A stretch of DNA of 64,000 nucleotides from Streptomyces xanthophaeus (GTDB lineage: Bacteria; Actinomycetota; Actinomycetes; Streptomycetales; Streptomycetaceae). The stretch covers positions 1,488,001 to 1,552,000 of the forward strand of contig NZ_CP076543.1 in NCBI RefSeq assembly GCF_030440515.1. The letters run 5' to 3'. Position numbers and translations under genes: made by a program. Positions 16,615 through 24,559 of this stretch are shown here, one piece after another. Every line of letters begins with the position of its first letter. Positions within the stretch are counted from its first letter, which is position 1. The notes under the pieces are model-generated. The model worked only from the letters and a program-made list of their open reading frames with translations, was not told where the DNA came from and ran no database searches.

Positions 16615-18798
16615 TCAGCGGATTTCGTCCCGCGCGGGCACCCCTGCGGAAGGAAGGCTTCCGTTATTTTCGTCCCCCGGCGGGCTTTCCTCCACCGGCC
16701 GCTGCACCGGCGGAGCCAGGGGTGCGGTCAGGGGTGCGGTCACGGGCGCGGTCACGGGCGCGGTCACGGGCGCGGTCACCGGTACCTGCGGCCCGTCCGC
16801 CTCCCGCAGCCAGCGCCGCAGCACGGCGTGCACCGCCTCCGCGCCGGCCAGTTCCTCCCCGGGCCCGGGGTCCGACAGTTCCGTGGGCCACATCAGGAAC
16901 GGGTGCCCCTGTTCCCCGCCCAGCCCGCCGTGCGAGCCGATCTGTTCCTCGAAGGCGTGCACCGCACCCGTCCTCGGGTCGTACGCCGAGTTCACCATGA
17001 CGTCCGCCACGTGCGGGAAGGCGTCGGTCCGGCGGACGGCCTGCGCCGCGCCCGGGCCGAAGGGAGCCAGCAGCTCCTCCGCCTCGCCCGGGACGTCCAG
17101 CCGGGCCGCCCTTCCGCCCCGCCCCAGCACCACCCCGTCCACCAGCAGGAATCCCACGCCCGGATGGTTCGCCAGCGTGGTCAGCAGGGCGGGGTGCGCG
17201 CGCTCGACGCGCGCCCGCGACGCCCGGCCGGGGATGTCCGGGAAGGAGATCAGGCCGAGGTTGCCCGAGGCCAGCACCACGGGATCGGAGCCCGGGCCCG
17301 GGTGCGCCTCCTCGCCCTCCTCCACGGGCCGGTGGAGCGCCGCGAGCACGGCCGCCCGGGCCTCGGCCCCGCTGCGGGTACGGCCGGCCCGGCGCGGCAC
17401 CGGCAGCCCGCAGCCGGCCCGGACCAGGTCCCTGAGGGTCAGCCCGTACCGGCCGAGGAAGGTCTCCCCCGGACTCTGGCCGTGGTCGGAGAGCAGCACG
17501 ATCCGGTACCGGCGCGGCGCGTGCTCGGCGACCCGGGCGATCAGCGCGATGCTCCGGTCCAGGCGCTGCAGCACCCGGTCGGTGTCCCGGCTGCGCGGGC
17601 CCGAGTGGTGCGCGACCTCGTCGTAGGCGACCAGGTCGGCGTAGACAGCGGTACGCCCGGCGAGCATGTCGCCGATCACGGCCGCGACGACCACGTCCCG
17701 TTCGACCACGGTCGCGAAGGCCCGGATCAGCGGGTACAGCCCGCCGCGCGACACCCGTGGCCGGTCCCCGCGGATCCGCGCCCGCAGTGACTGGACGACC
17801 TCCCGGACCACCTCGGCCGCGAAGGACCCGGCCGTGCGGACCGCGTTGGCCGGATCGGAGAAGTACGCGAAGTAGCCCGCGCGGGACCGGTTGGCCCGCC
17901 CCCGCCGGGCCGAGACCGACAGCACCAGCGCCAGCTGGTCGGCGCCGCCGCTGAACAGGTTGCCCCGGCTCGCCCCGTCCAGCGTGAGCAGTCCGCCGTC
18001 CCCGGTGCGTGCGATGGCCCGCCGCTGGAGCTCGGCGGCGCTGGTCGGCCGGTTGCAGACCATCACCTCGCCGGTGTCCTTCTCGTACCAGCGGAAGGCG
18101 GGCACGTCGAAGTTGGAGCCGTGCAGGATCCCGAGCTGGCTGGCACCGGTCTGGCTCGACCAGTCCGTACGCCAGGACCGGGCGCGGTGACCGCCCTCCA
18201 GCAGGCCGGCGACGGTGGGCATCAGCCCGCTGCCGCACGCGCGGCGCAACTCCTCGTACCCCAGCCCGTCCAGCTGGAGCACGAGCAGGCCCGGCGGCGC
18301 CTCGGCGGCCCGGGACGGGCCCGCCCGGCCCTGCCTGCGGCGGCGCCGGTCGGCGAGCCGGTAGAGCCGGCGCCGGTAGGCCTCGTCGTCGCGCACGGCG
18401 AGGGCGGTGGAGGTCGCCGACGCCACCGCGGACATCACGGCGGCGACGACCACCGCGGTGTCGGGGGCCACCTCGCTGCGGCCGTCCGGGATCAGGCTGA
18501 GCGCTATCAGCAGGAGCGAGCCGTTGAGGAAGAAGACGAGCAGCCCGAGCACCAGGGCGGGCACCAGCAGCAGGGCCCGGACGAGCACCGGCCAGACCAG
18601 CGCGCTCAGCAGACCGAAGGCCCCGGCGGCCCAGGCGGCGGTCAGCCCGATCTGCGTGACGCTGTCACCGTCGTCGGACTGGAGCCGGAAGTCCGGGAGG
18701 ATCCCGGCCAGGGCGAGCATCGTGAGGGTGGACACGGCCCAGACGAGGAGCACGCGCACCAGGGCGCTGCCCGCGGTCCGCCACCGTGCTCGCCCCAC
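16615..18798 (-). CDS. Membrane-anchored alkaline-phosphatase-superfamily phosphodiesterase
   Basis: The product has 727 aa. About four N-terminal membrane helices resembling a phage-holin-family module (LVRVLLVWAVSTLTMLALAG, ALLLVPALVLGLLVFFLNGS) anchor an extracytoplasmic domain of the alkaline-phosphatase/nucleotide-pyrophosphatase superfamily. Metal motifs are visible: LLVLQLDGLGYEEL (Asp), a candidate nucleophile in SSQTGASQLGILHG (Thr), LVAYDEVAHHSGPRSRDTD, and IVLLSDHGQSPGETF (Asp-His). The C terminus carries a five-fold VTAP-type repeat. The product likely hydrolyses a phosphodiester or phosphoester outside the cytoplasmic membrane; the substrate is unknown. Confidence 0.85.
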   Translation of the reverse strand: MGRARWRTAGSALVRVLLVWAVSTLTMLALAGILPDFRLQSDDGDSVTQIGLTAAWAAGAFGLLSALVWPVLVRALLLVPALVLGLLVFFLNGSLLLIALSLIPDGRSEVAPDTAVVVAAVMSAVASATSTALAVRDDEAYRRRLYRLADRRRRRQGRAGPSRAAEAPPGLLVLQLDGLGYEELRRACGSGLMPTVAGLLEGGHRARSWRTDWSSQTGASQLGILHGSNFDVPAFRWYEKDTGEVMVCNRPTSAAELQRRAIARTGDGGLLTLDGASRGNLFSGGADQLALVLSVSARRGRANRSRAGYFAYFSDPANAVRTAGSFAAEVVREVVQSLRARIRGDRPRVSRGGLYPLIRAFATVVERDVVVAAVIGDMLAGRTAVYADLVAYDEVAHHSGPRSRDTDRVLQRLDRSIALIARVAEHAPRRYRIVLLSDHGQSPGETFLGRYGLTLRDLVRAGCGLPVPRRAGRTRSGAEARAAVLAALHRPVEEGEEAHPGPGSDPVVLASGNLGLISFPDIPGRASRARVERAHPALLTTLANHPGVGFLLVDGVVLGRGGRAARLDVPGEAEELLAPFGPGAAQAVRRTDAFPHVADVMVNSAYDPRTGAVHAFEEQIGSHGGLGGEQGHPFLMWPTELSDPGPGEELAGAEAVHAVLRRWLREADGPQVPVTAPVTAPVTAPVTAPLTAPLAPPVQRPVEESPPGDENNGSLPSAGVPARDEIR
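16719..16778. repeat. 12-bp tandem repeat coding VTAP tetrapeptides
   Basis: Five 12-base units (two GGGGTGCGGTCA, three CGGGCGCGGTCA) lie in frame in the 3' end of the phosphodiesterase gene and give a repeated V/L-T-A-P tail. The unit is a multiple of three, so copy changes preserve the frame. Confidence 0.9.
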
Positions 18799-18948
18799 GC
18801 CGCACCTCCCGCGCGCCCGGTCCCGCCTTCCAGGCTCGCACAGCCCGGCGCAACCGGTCGGGCGAGGCGGACGGCGTACAGGGGCGTATGGCGCGCGGGC
18901 CGGACCAGGGGGCGGGCCGGCCGGGGCGCGCCGCGCGTCCCGGCCCGG

Positions 18949-19353
18949 TCAGGTGCCGTCGTAGCCGGCGGTCGGCATGGACAGCCTGCGGTGCACCTCG
19001 GCCTTCATCGCGGAGGTGTACCGGGGCTCCTCGCCCCCGGCGGTCTCCAGCCGTACGCCGCGCCGCTCGCACTCCGCGGTGAACTCCTCGACGGAGCGCA
19101 GCGCGCGGGCCAGCACCCGGTGGTTGGCGGCGACGAAGAGGTCGACCTGCCCGGTGTCGACGTCGGACCAGAGCCCGCAGTGGTCGGCGCGCAGCCCGTA
19201 GACCAGCAACTGCCTCGTCACGACGTAGCCCCGGTCGGCGGCCCAGCGCGCGCACATGGCGTGCTGGCCGCGGGTGTCCACGGCGAAGGGGTCGGCGTCG
19301 AGGTCTTCGAGCGGGGCCAGGCTGGTGATCGCGGCCACGCGCAACTCTTCCAT
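18949..19353 (-). CDS. Serine-recombinase-like N-terminal domain without catalytic serine
   Basis: This 134-aa protein follows the secondary structure of the resolvase/invertase catalytic domain: a strand-leader LRVAAITSLAPLEDLDADPF, a helix with the 'Q...C..~A..~G' pattern (RGQHAMCARWAADRGYVVTR), an acidic strand GQVDLFVAANHRVLARALRS (where active enzymes read 'vDvvvv..ldRlgRs'), and a helix-strand EFTAECERRGVRLET. The nucleophilic serine expected near the N terminus is not present and there is no C-terminal DNA-binding domain. It is more likely a derived protein-binding or regulatory fold than a recombinase. No neighbouring gene suggests a mobile element. Homology is inferred by eye. Confidence 0.55.
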   Translation of the reverse strand: MEELRVAAITSLAPLEDLDADPFAVDTRGQHAMCARWAADRGYVVTRQLLVYGLRADHCGLWSDVDTGQVDLFVAANHRVLARALRSVEEFTAECERRGVRLETAGGEEPRYTSAMKAEVHRRLSMPTAGYDGT

Positions 19354-19487
19354 GCCGCCGGACCCTACTCCGATACTCCGCCGTAGAGGAGGGGGCGGCC
19401 GAGATCCGGTTCCGAGCGGCCGCGCGGGGCAGACACCCCCCACTAGGCTCGTGAGCGAGGCGCGAGGCGCGAGGGAGGGAGGTCCGG

Positions 19488-20264
19488 GTGCCGGTGGAGA
19501 TCACCTGGTGGGGTCATGCCACGTGCACCGTCGAGGACTCCGGGGTCCGGCTGCTCACGGACCCGCTGTTCGCCCGGCGGCTCGCGCACCTGCGGCGGCG
19601 GCGCGGGGCGGTGCCCCCGCCCGAGGCGGCGGTGGCGGACGTGGTGCTGGTGTCCCATCTGCACGCCGACCACCTGCACCTGCCGTCGCTGGCCCGGCTC
19701 GCACCCGGCACCCGGCTGCTGGTGCCGCGCGGGGCGTGCCGGGCCGTGCCGGGGCTGGCGCGGGTCGCCGGGCTGCGCGGGCTGGCCGTGACGGAGGTGG
19801 TGCCGGGCGAGGAGGTCCCCGTACGCGACGGCGTACGGATCCGGGCGGTCGGCGCACGGCACGACGGACGGCGGCTGCCGTTCGGTCCGCACCGGTGCCC
19901 GGCGCTCGGCTACGTGGTGCGGGGCACGGCGCGGACCTACTTCGCCGGGGACACCGGGCTGTTCGACACGATGGCCGAGGAGGTCGGGCCCGTGGACGTG
20001 GCCCTGCTGCCGGTGGGCGGCTGGGGACCGTACCTGGGCCCCGGTCACCTGAACGCGGGGCGGGCGGCACAGGCGCTGGCCCGGCTGGCACCCGCGGCAG
20101 CGGTCCCGGTGCACTACGGGACGTACTGGCCCGTCGGGATGGACGCGGTACGGCCGCATGAATTCCATGCGCCGGGCGAGGAGTTCGAGCGGCTCGCGCG
20201 GCATCTGGCGCCCAAGGTGACCGTACGGGTGCCGCAGCACGGCGAACGGGTGCGACTGCCGTGA
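19488..20264 (+). CDS. Metallo-beta-lactamase-fold hydrolase (UlaG/NAPE-PLD-like)
   Basis: This 258-aa protein starts VEITWWGHATCTVEDSGVRL, the typical first strands of UlaG-type hydrolases, and carries the metal motif SHLHADHLH, an RHDGRR-like ligand strand, FAGDTG and a late PVHYGTYWP. It should bind two metals and cleave a phosphoester or lactone; the substrate is unknown. GTG at 19488 follows GGAGGTCCGG. Its stop overlaps the GTG of the DedA-like gene (GTGA), so the hydrolase and membrane protein are made together. Confidence 0.85.
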   Translation: MPVEITWWGHATCTVEDSGVRLLTDPLFARRLAHLRRRRGAVPPPEAAVADVVLVSHLHADHLHLPSLARLAPGTRLLVPRGACRAVPGLARVAGLRGLAVTEVVPGEEVPVRDGVRIRAVGARHDGRRLPFGPHRCPALGYVVRGTARTYFAGDTGLFDTMAEEVGPVDVALLPVGGWGPYLGPGHLNAGRAAQALARLAPAAAVPVHYGTYWPVGMDAVRPHEFHAPGEEFERLARHLAPKVTVRVPQHGERVRLP

Positions 20265-20890
20265 CGTGGCGCGAGCTCGCGGCGGCGGCCGGCCAGGTAC
20301 CGCCGGAGAGCACCCAGCAGGCGGTGGGGTACCCGGCGCTGTTCCTGCTGGTGGCCCTGGGTGCGCTGGTACCCGTCATCCCGACGGGTGCGCTGGTGAG
20401 TTCGGCGGCGGTGGTGGCCTTCCACCACCAGTCGCCGCCCTACGGGGTGCTGCTGGTGTTCGCGGTGTCGGCGCTGGCGGCGTTCACCGGGGACATGACG
20501 CTGTACTGGCTCGGGCAGCGCGGGGTGCGCTCACGCGGCGGTTCGCGCTGGCTGGAGACGCTGCGCGGCCGGGCCACACCGGAGCGGCTGGAGCAGGCAC
20601 GGACGCGGCTCGACGAGCACGGGGTGCTGGTCCTGGTCCTGTCACGGCTGGTCCCGGCGGGCCGGATCCCGGTGATGCTGGCCTGTCTCCTGGCGCAGAT
20701 GCCGCTCCGCCGCTTCGCCCGCGGCGACGCCCCGGCCTGTCTGGCCTGGGCGGCGACGTACGGTGCGATCGGCATCCTGGGCGGCACCCTCTTCGCGGAG
20801 CCCTGGAAGGGCGTGGCCCTGGCGGTCGGCCTGGCTCTCGCGATCAGCGCGGGCCCCGCGCTCCGGCGCCGCCTGCGGCCCCGGCCCTGA
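20261..20890 (+). CDS. DedA/VTT-domain membrane protein
   Basis: This 209-aa protein has about five hydrophobic segments and the DedA (SNARE-associated/VTT) layout: a first helix ALFLLVALGALVPVIPTGAL with the PxxP/E-type re-entrant loop, FTGDMTLYWLGQRG, and the later SRLVPAGRIPVMLACLLAQM motif with the conserved R-x-x-P-x-x-R/G-x-x core. DedA proteins are proposed lipid scramblases or carriers. The gene begins inside the stop of the upstream hydrolase. It ends 8 bases from a convergent gene. Confidence 0.83.
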   Translation: MTWRELAAAAGQVPPESTQQAVGYPALFLLVALGALVPVIPTGALVSSAAVVAFHHQSPPYGVLLVFAVSALAAFTGDMTLYWLGQRGVRSRGGSRWLETLRGRATPERLEQARTRLDEHGVLVLVLSRLVPAGRIPVMLACLLAQMPLRRFARGDAPACLAWAATYGAIGILGGTLFAEPWKGVALAVGLALAISAGPALRRRLRPRP

Positions 20891-20898
20891 GCCGGCCG

Positions 20899-21372
20899 TC
20901 AGCCGGGGCAGTCGGCCTCGGTCCAGGTCGCGACCAGGTCGCGGCAGACGACGGCGAGCGAGCCGTTCCACAACGCGATCTCGTGGCTGCAGCCGTTCCG
21001 GTGGGGCAGGACCTCGTCGAGGATCACGGTCCCCAGAGCTGCCCAGTCACCGTCGCCGTCCTCGGCGCTTGCGGCATCGAAGCCGCAGACGCCTGTGTAG
21101 CGGATGACCAGGTCTTCGTCGTGCTTCCAGCAGTTGTGCCGGAACCGGATCTCCAGCTGCCGGTCATCGGATCCGACACCTCGGACGTGCTGGATCTCCA
21201 GATCCTTCACACACCGCTTGCCGGAGAAGTCGTAGTGCTCCGGGTCTGTGGCGAAGTCCCGGGCGCCGGCCGGAAGACCGTCGGCCAGTGAGGGCAGATG
21301 CTCCAGGTACCGAGCGGGGGAAAGGACCCCTGACAGGTTCCCGACCTGTGCATTCAGATCGATGTACTCCAT
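20899..21372 (-). CDS. Hypothetical cytoplasmic protein, possible orphan immunity-like
   Basis: A 157-aa protein with no membrane segment. The second half is strand-rich with two regular patterns, RQLEIRFRHNCWKHDEDLVI and GTVILDEVLPHRNGCSHEIA, ending LWNGSLAVVCRDLVATW. That layout (an antiparallel sheet measuring ~130 aa, ending in a tryptophan strand) recalls small immunity proteins of polymorphic toxin systems, but I cannot match a named family, and no toxin gene is adjacent. Three cysteines could be structural. The start ATG sits in MEYIDLNAQVGNLSG. Function unknown. Confidence 0.65.
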   Translation of the reverse strand: MEYIDLNAQVGNLSGVLSPARYLEHLPSLADGLPAGARDFATDPEHYDFSGKRCVKDLEIQHVRGVGSDDRQLEIRFRHNCWKHDEDLVIRYTGVCGFDAASAEDGDGDWAALGTVILDEVLPHRNGCSHEIALWNGSLAVVCRDLVATWTEADCPG

Positions 21373-21524
21373 CGTGCTTTTCCCCCCGCTCGTGGCCCTG
21401 TCGGCCGACGCATCGTCGCACGGGCCGGGAGACGCGCGGCAGGCGTGGGGGCCTGGTGGCCTCGTGGCTCTGAGCCCAGGCTCCGGCCCGGCCCGGCCCG
21501 TGCGCGGCCCGGCCCGTGCGGGGC

Positions 21525-22472
21525 CTATCGGTCCCGGTCGTGTCCCGGGCGGGCGCCGGGCGGAGGGAACGCGAGGCCCGTCGGCGTGTTGAGGCCGGTG
21601 GAGGCGAGCGTGACCTGTCCGCCGCCCGTCTCGCGGACCCGGACCACCCGGTTGTTGAAGCCGTCGGCCACGTAGAGGTGGCCGGAGCCGTCGAGGGCGA
21701 GGCCCAGCGGGGAGCTGAGGCCTGTGGTGGGCACCGTGCTCTGCGCGCCGCTGCCCGCGGCCACCTTCACCACGCGGTTGTTCCCGCTGTCGGCGATGTA
21801 GAGGTCACCGGCGGCGTTCCGGGCCAGCCCGGTCGGCTGGGAGAGGCCGGTGGTGGGCACGGTGCTCTGGCCGCTCCCGTCCACGGCCACCTTGACGACG
21901 CGGTCGTTGACGAAGTCGGAGACGTACAGCTCCCCGCCGGGCGCCCACGCCAGACCCCAGGGGTGCAGCAGCCCGGTGGTGGGGACGGTCGTCTGGCCCC
22001 CGCCACCGGCCGCCACCTTCACGATCCGGTCGTTGAAGCTGTCGGCGATGTAGAGGTTCCCGGCCGGGTCGACCGCCAGCCCCAGCGGGCGCGACAGGCC
22101 GGCGGTGGGAACGACGGCCTGCTCCCCGCCGTCCGGAGGCAGTACGAGGACCCGGTTGTTGCCGGTGTCGGAGACGTAGAGCCGGCCCGTGGCGTCCCAG
22201 ACCAGGCCGGTCGGCCGCACCAGGCCGTCGAAGGGGACCGTGGTCCGGTCGCCGCCGTCCGCGGGCAGGGTCACCACCCGGTTGTTGCCGTAGTCGGACA
22301 CGTACAGGGGCGGGCCGGCGGGCGACCGTACGTCCACGGGCTGCGCGGCACCTGCCGCGCCCGCGGGGAGCGCGCAGAGCATCAGCAGCGCCACCGCGGC
22401 GGCCAGCCGCCGGGTCCACCGCCGGGCGGCCGGCGGTGCCTGCGTTCGTGACGCGGCCGTCTTGCGTTCCAC
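21525..22472 (-). CDS. Secreted NHL-repeat beta-propeller protein
   Basis: This 315-aa protein has an N-terminal export signal: a basic stretch (ARRWTRR), a hydrophobic core LAAAVALLMLCALPAGAAG and an AxA-type site. The rest is six NHL blades, each reading LY(V/I)(S/A)D..N(N/D)R(V/I)(V/L).(V/L) with G-L-(S)-x-P-x-G-L-A between blades. This is close to the sensor propeller of PknD-type kinases, but no kinase domain is present, so it is a free extracellular propeller of unknown ligand. The gene is monocistronic by spacing. A perfect hairpin lies in its upstream region. Confidence 0.9.
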   Translation of the reverse strand: MERKTAASRTQAPPAARRWTRRLAAAVALLMLCALPAGAAGAAQPVDVRSPAGPPLYVSDYGNNRVVTLPADGGDRTTVPFDGLVRPTGLVWDATGRLYVSDTGNNRVLVLPPDGGEQAVVPTAGLSRPLGLAVDPAGNLYIADSFNDRIVKVAAGGGGQTTVPTTGLLHPWGLAWAPGGELYVSDFVNDRVVKVAVDGSGQSTVPTTGLSQPTGLARNAAGDLYIADSGNNRVVKVAAGSGAQSTVPTTGLSSPLGLALDGSGHLYVADGFNNRVVRVRETGGGQVTLASTGLNTPTGLAFPPPGARPGHDRDR

Positions 22473-22943
22473 GACTCACCCACCTGATCCGGACGGTCGG
22501 CCGGCCCGGTGCCGTACCCCCGCCGACCTTAGGAAATGCCGGGCGCCGGTGCGGGAGCCACGCCATCGGAGCGGCCGGCGGCCACTCCGATGGACTGGGG
22601 GGGCGGGGGCCAGGACCTTGCCGGTCACCGGCGCCTGCCCGCCTCCGCCGCCTCGCGCAGGGACAGGGGTCGTCGACCAGGGTGCGGGACGTGCCGCCGT
22701 ACATGTACCCGTGTGCGGAGGGCTCGGCGAGCGACCGGTCGCGGGTCCCCGGCAGTGACGTCCCCGCGAGGCCCGGCGGGGCGTACGGCCGGTCCTGGAA
22801 CTGCTGAACGAGGGGGCGTGATCGGGACGGGTCCCGCCGGGGGGCTGGACCTCAAGTGCGGTTGAGTTCATAGGGTCTTGCCCAGCAGAGCGCATCGCAG
22901 CACGCCGCATCACACCGCACCACCGACGGGGAGTCGATCCGCC
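22473..22943. other. 471-base divergent intergenic region
   Basis: This holds the divergent promoters of the NHL gene (leftward) and the MarR-type gene (rightward). Apart from one strong hairpin (22563-22593) I see no conserved RNA or site. Short open frames on both strands have no protein-like composition. Confidence 0.6.
22563..22593. promoter_or_regulatory. 31-base near-perfect palindrome
   Basis: CCATCGGAG and CTCCGATGG flank GGCC-GGC-GGCC with one C/A mismatch between the two stem sections. It lies 90 bases upstream of the NHL gene start, with no gene pointing into it from the left, so an operator or attenuator-like structure is as likely as a terminator. Confidence 0.45.
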
Positions 22944-23405
22944 ATGGAGTACTCGCACGACGACGCCGAACTGATCCGCCAACCCATCGGCTACTGGAGC
23001 TGGGCCGCCTACGACGCGATCGTGAGCCGCACCCGCGGCGCGCTCGCCGAGCTCGGTACCACCCAGCCGCAGTGGTGGATCCTCGCCCGGGTCGCCCTGG
23101 CGGGCGACGAGGTCAGGACACGGGACGGGTTGACCGAGACCCTGCGGGGCTACCTCGCGGTGGGCGAGGAGGCGCTGTCCGAGGAGATGGACACGGTCAT
23201 CGTCCAGGGCTGGATCACCCAGGACGCCGCAGGGCGCCTGGAGATGACCCCCGAGGGGCAGGAGTTCTTCGACAAGGCCGCGGCCCTGCAGAAGGACCTG
23301 TGGGACGAGCGGCACGCGGGAATCTCCGACGAGGAGTACCTGATCACCCTCAAGGTGCTCCAGCGGTTCATCCACAACGTGGGCGGTCGGGCCTGGCACC
23401 ACTGA
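22944..23405 (+). CDS. MarR-type winged-helix regulator
   Basis: This 153-aa protein follows the MarR pattern: an N-terminal dimer helix (PIGYWSWAAYDAIVSRTRGA), TTQPQWWILARVA as the first core helix, a wing region ending ITQDAAGRLEMTPEG, and a C-terminal dimer helix. The recognition helix is weakly conserved relative to classical MarR, so the ligand and DNA site cannot be guessed. GGGGAG precedes the ATG. It faces the leftward metallo-hydrolase gene and could regulate the divergent NHL gene. Confidence 0.75.
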   Translation: MEYSHDDAELIRQPIGYWSWAAYDAIVSRTRGALAELGTTQPQWWILARVALAGDEVRTRDGLTETLRGYLAVGEEALSEEMDTVIVQGWITQDAAGRLEMTPEGQEFFDKAAALQKDLWDERHAGISDEEYLITLKVLQRFIHNVGGRAWHH

Positions 23406-23421
23406 GCCCGGGCGGCGCCGC

Positions 23422-24528
23422 TCACCCGCCGGTCCGGGAGCCCTCCGGGGCCAGCGTGCGGGAGGCGCCGATCGGCAGGTCCCAGAGGTCCTCGCGGGGC
23501 AGGCCGGCCCGGTGCCAGGCGGCCAGGGTGCGGTGCAGGGGCTCCATGACCGGCTCCGCGGAGAGGACGAAGGTGGCCCAGTGCATGGGGGCCATCCGGC
23601 GGGCGCCGAGGTCGAGGCAGGCCTGCACGGCTTCCTCCGGGTCGGCGTGGACGTCGCCGAGCCACCAGCGCGGGGCGTACGCGCCGACGGGCAGGAGGGC
23701 GAGGTCGATGCCGGGGTGACGGCGGCCGATCTCCCCGAACCAGTGCCCGTAGCCCGTGTCACCCGCGAAGTAGAGCTTCCGCGGCGCCGCACTCAGGGTG
23801 TCGGTGAGGATCCAGCCGCCCCACAGGGACCGGCAGGTGTCGATCAGCGACCGTTTCGACCAGTGGTGGGCGGGGACGAACTCGAAGCGTACGCCGCCCA
23901 GTTCGGCCGATTCCCACCAGTCGAGGTCGGTGACCCGGGTGAAGCCGCGGCGGCGGAACCAGCCGGCCAGGCCCGCCGGTACGAACAGGGGTGTGTGCCG
24001 GGGCAGCCGCTTGAGGGTGGGGGCGTCGAGGTGGTCGTAGTGGTTGTGGCTGATCACCACCGCGTCCACCGGCGGCAGGTCCTCCCAGCGCACTCCGACC
24101 GGGGTCATCCGGGCCGGGGTGCCGAGGATCCGCCGGGACCAGACCGGGTCGGTCAGAACGGTCAGCCCGCCGGTCCGCAGGACCCAGCTGGCGTGTCCGG
24201 CCCAGGTGACGCAGACGGTGCCGGGGGGCGCCGGGGGCAGCGGGCCGGGTTCGTACGGCAGGTCGGGAATGCCGCGCAGCCCTTCGGGGCCGGGCCGGAA
24301 GGCGCCCTCGCGGGCGAGGCGGGCGTAGCTGCGGACCCCCGGGAGCGGGGCGGTCAGCCGGTCCGCGAACGAGCGCGGCCAACGGCGGTGCGCACCGAGC
24401 GGGCGCCGCGCGGGCGCGCGCTCCGGCGCCGCGGGGGCCGGGTCGGGTGCGGCATCAGGGGCCGGGGCACGGCTGGGGGCGGGGGCGGGGCTGGGGGCGG
24501 GGGCGGGGGCATCCGTCCGGTCCCTCAT
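23422..24528 (-). CDS. NAPE-PLD-like metallo-beta-lactamase-fold hydrolase
   Basis: The product has 368 aa. After an Ala/Pro-rich N terminus of ~45 residues (a repeated PAPAPS tract) comes a TWAGHASWVLRTGGLTVLTD strand pair and the metal motif SHNHYDHLD, then VPAHHWSKRSL, YFAGDTGYG and a late MHWATF. This is the N-acyl-phosphatidylethanolamine phospholipase-D-like branch of the superfamily, so a membrane phospholipid substrate is plausible. ATG at 24528 has GGAG 8 bases upstream. It follows the aminotransferase-like gene by 31 bases on the same strand, so the two may be co-transcribed. Confidence 0.85.
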   Translation of the reverse strand: MRDRTDAPAPAPSPAPAPSRAPAPDAAPDPAPAAPERAPARRPLGAHRRWPRSFADRLTAPLPGVRSYARLAREGAFRPGPEGLRGIPDLPYEPGPLPPAPPGTVCVTWAGHASWVLRTGGLTVLTDPVWSRRILGTPARMTPVGVRWEDLPPVDAVVISHNHYDHLDAPTLKRLPRHTPLFVPAGLAGWFRRRGFTRVTDLDWWESAELGGVRFEFVPAHHWSKRSLIDTCRSLWGGWILTDTLSAAPRKLYFAGDTGYGHWFGEIGRRHPGIDLALLPVGAYAPRWWLGDVHADPEEAVQACLDLGARRMAPMHWATFVLSAEPVMEPLHRTLAAWHRAGLPREDLWDLPIGASRTLAPEGSRTGG

Positions 24529-24559
24529 CGCGAAGTCTCCGTTCACCGGGGTCGGGTGG

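Noticed and set aside
18949..19353. Active site-specific recombinase or mobile element
   Set aside because: No catalytic serine, no DNA-binding domain, no inverted repeats or attachment sites nearby.
21490..21520. Direct repeat of a 15-base GC-rich unit upstream of the NHL stop
   Set aside because: GC-only low complexity (GGCCCGGCCCGTGCG twice); no evidence of function beyond base bias.
22436..22807. 123-codon open frame between the NHL and MarR-type genes
   Set aside because: No ribosome site, no protein-like pattern and it spans the hairpin.
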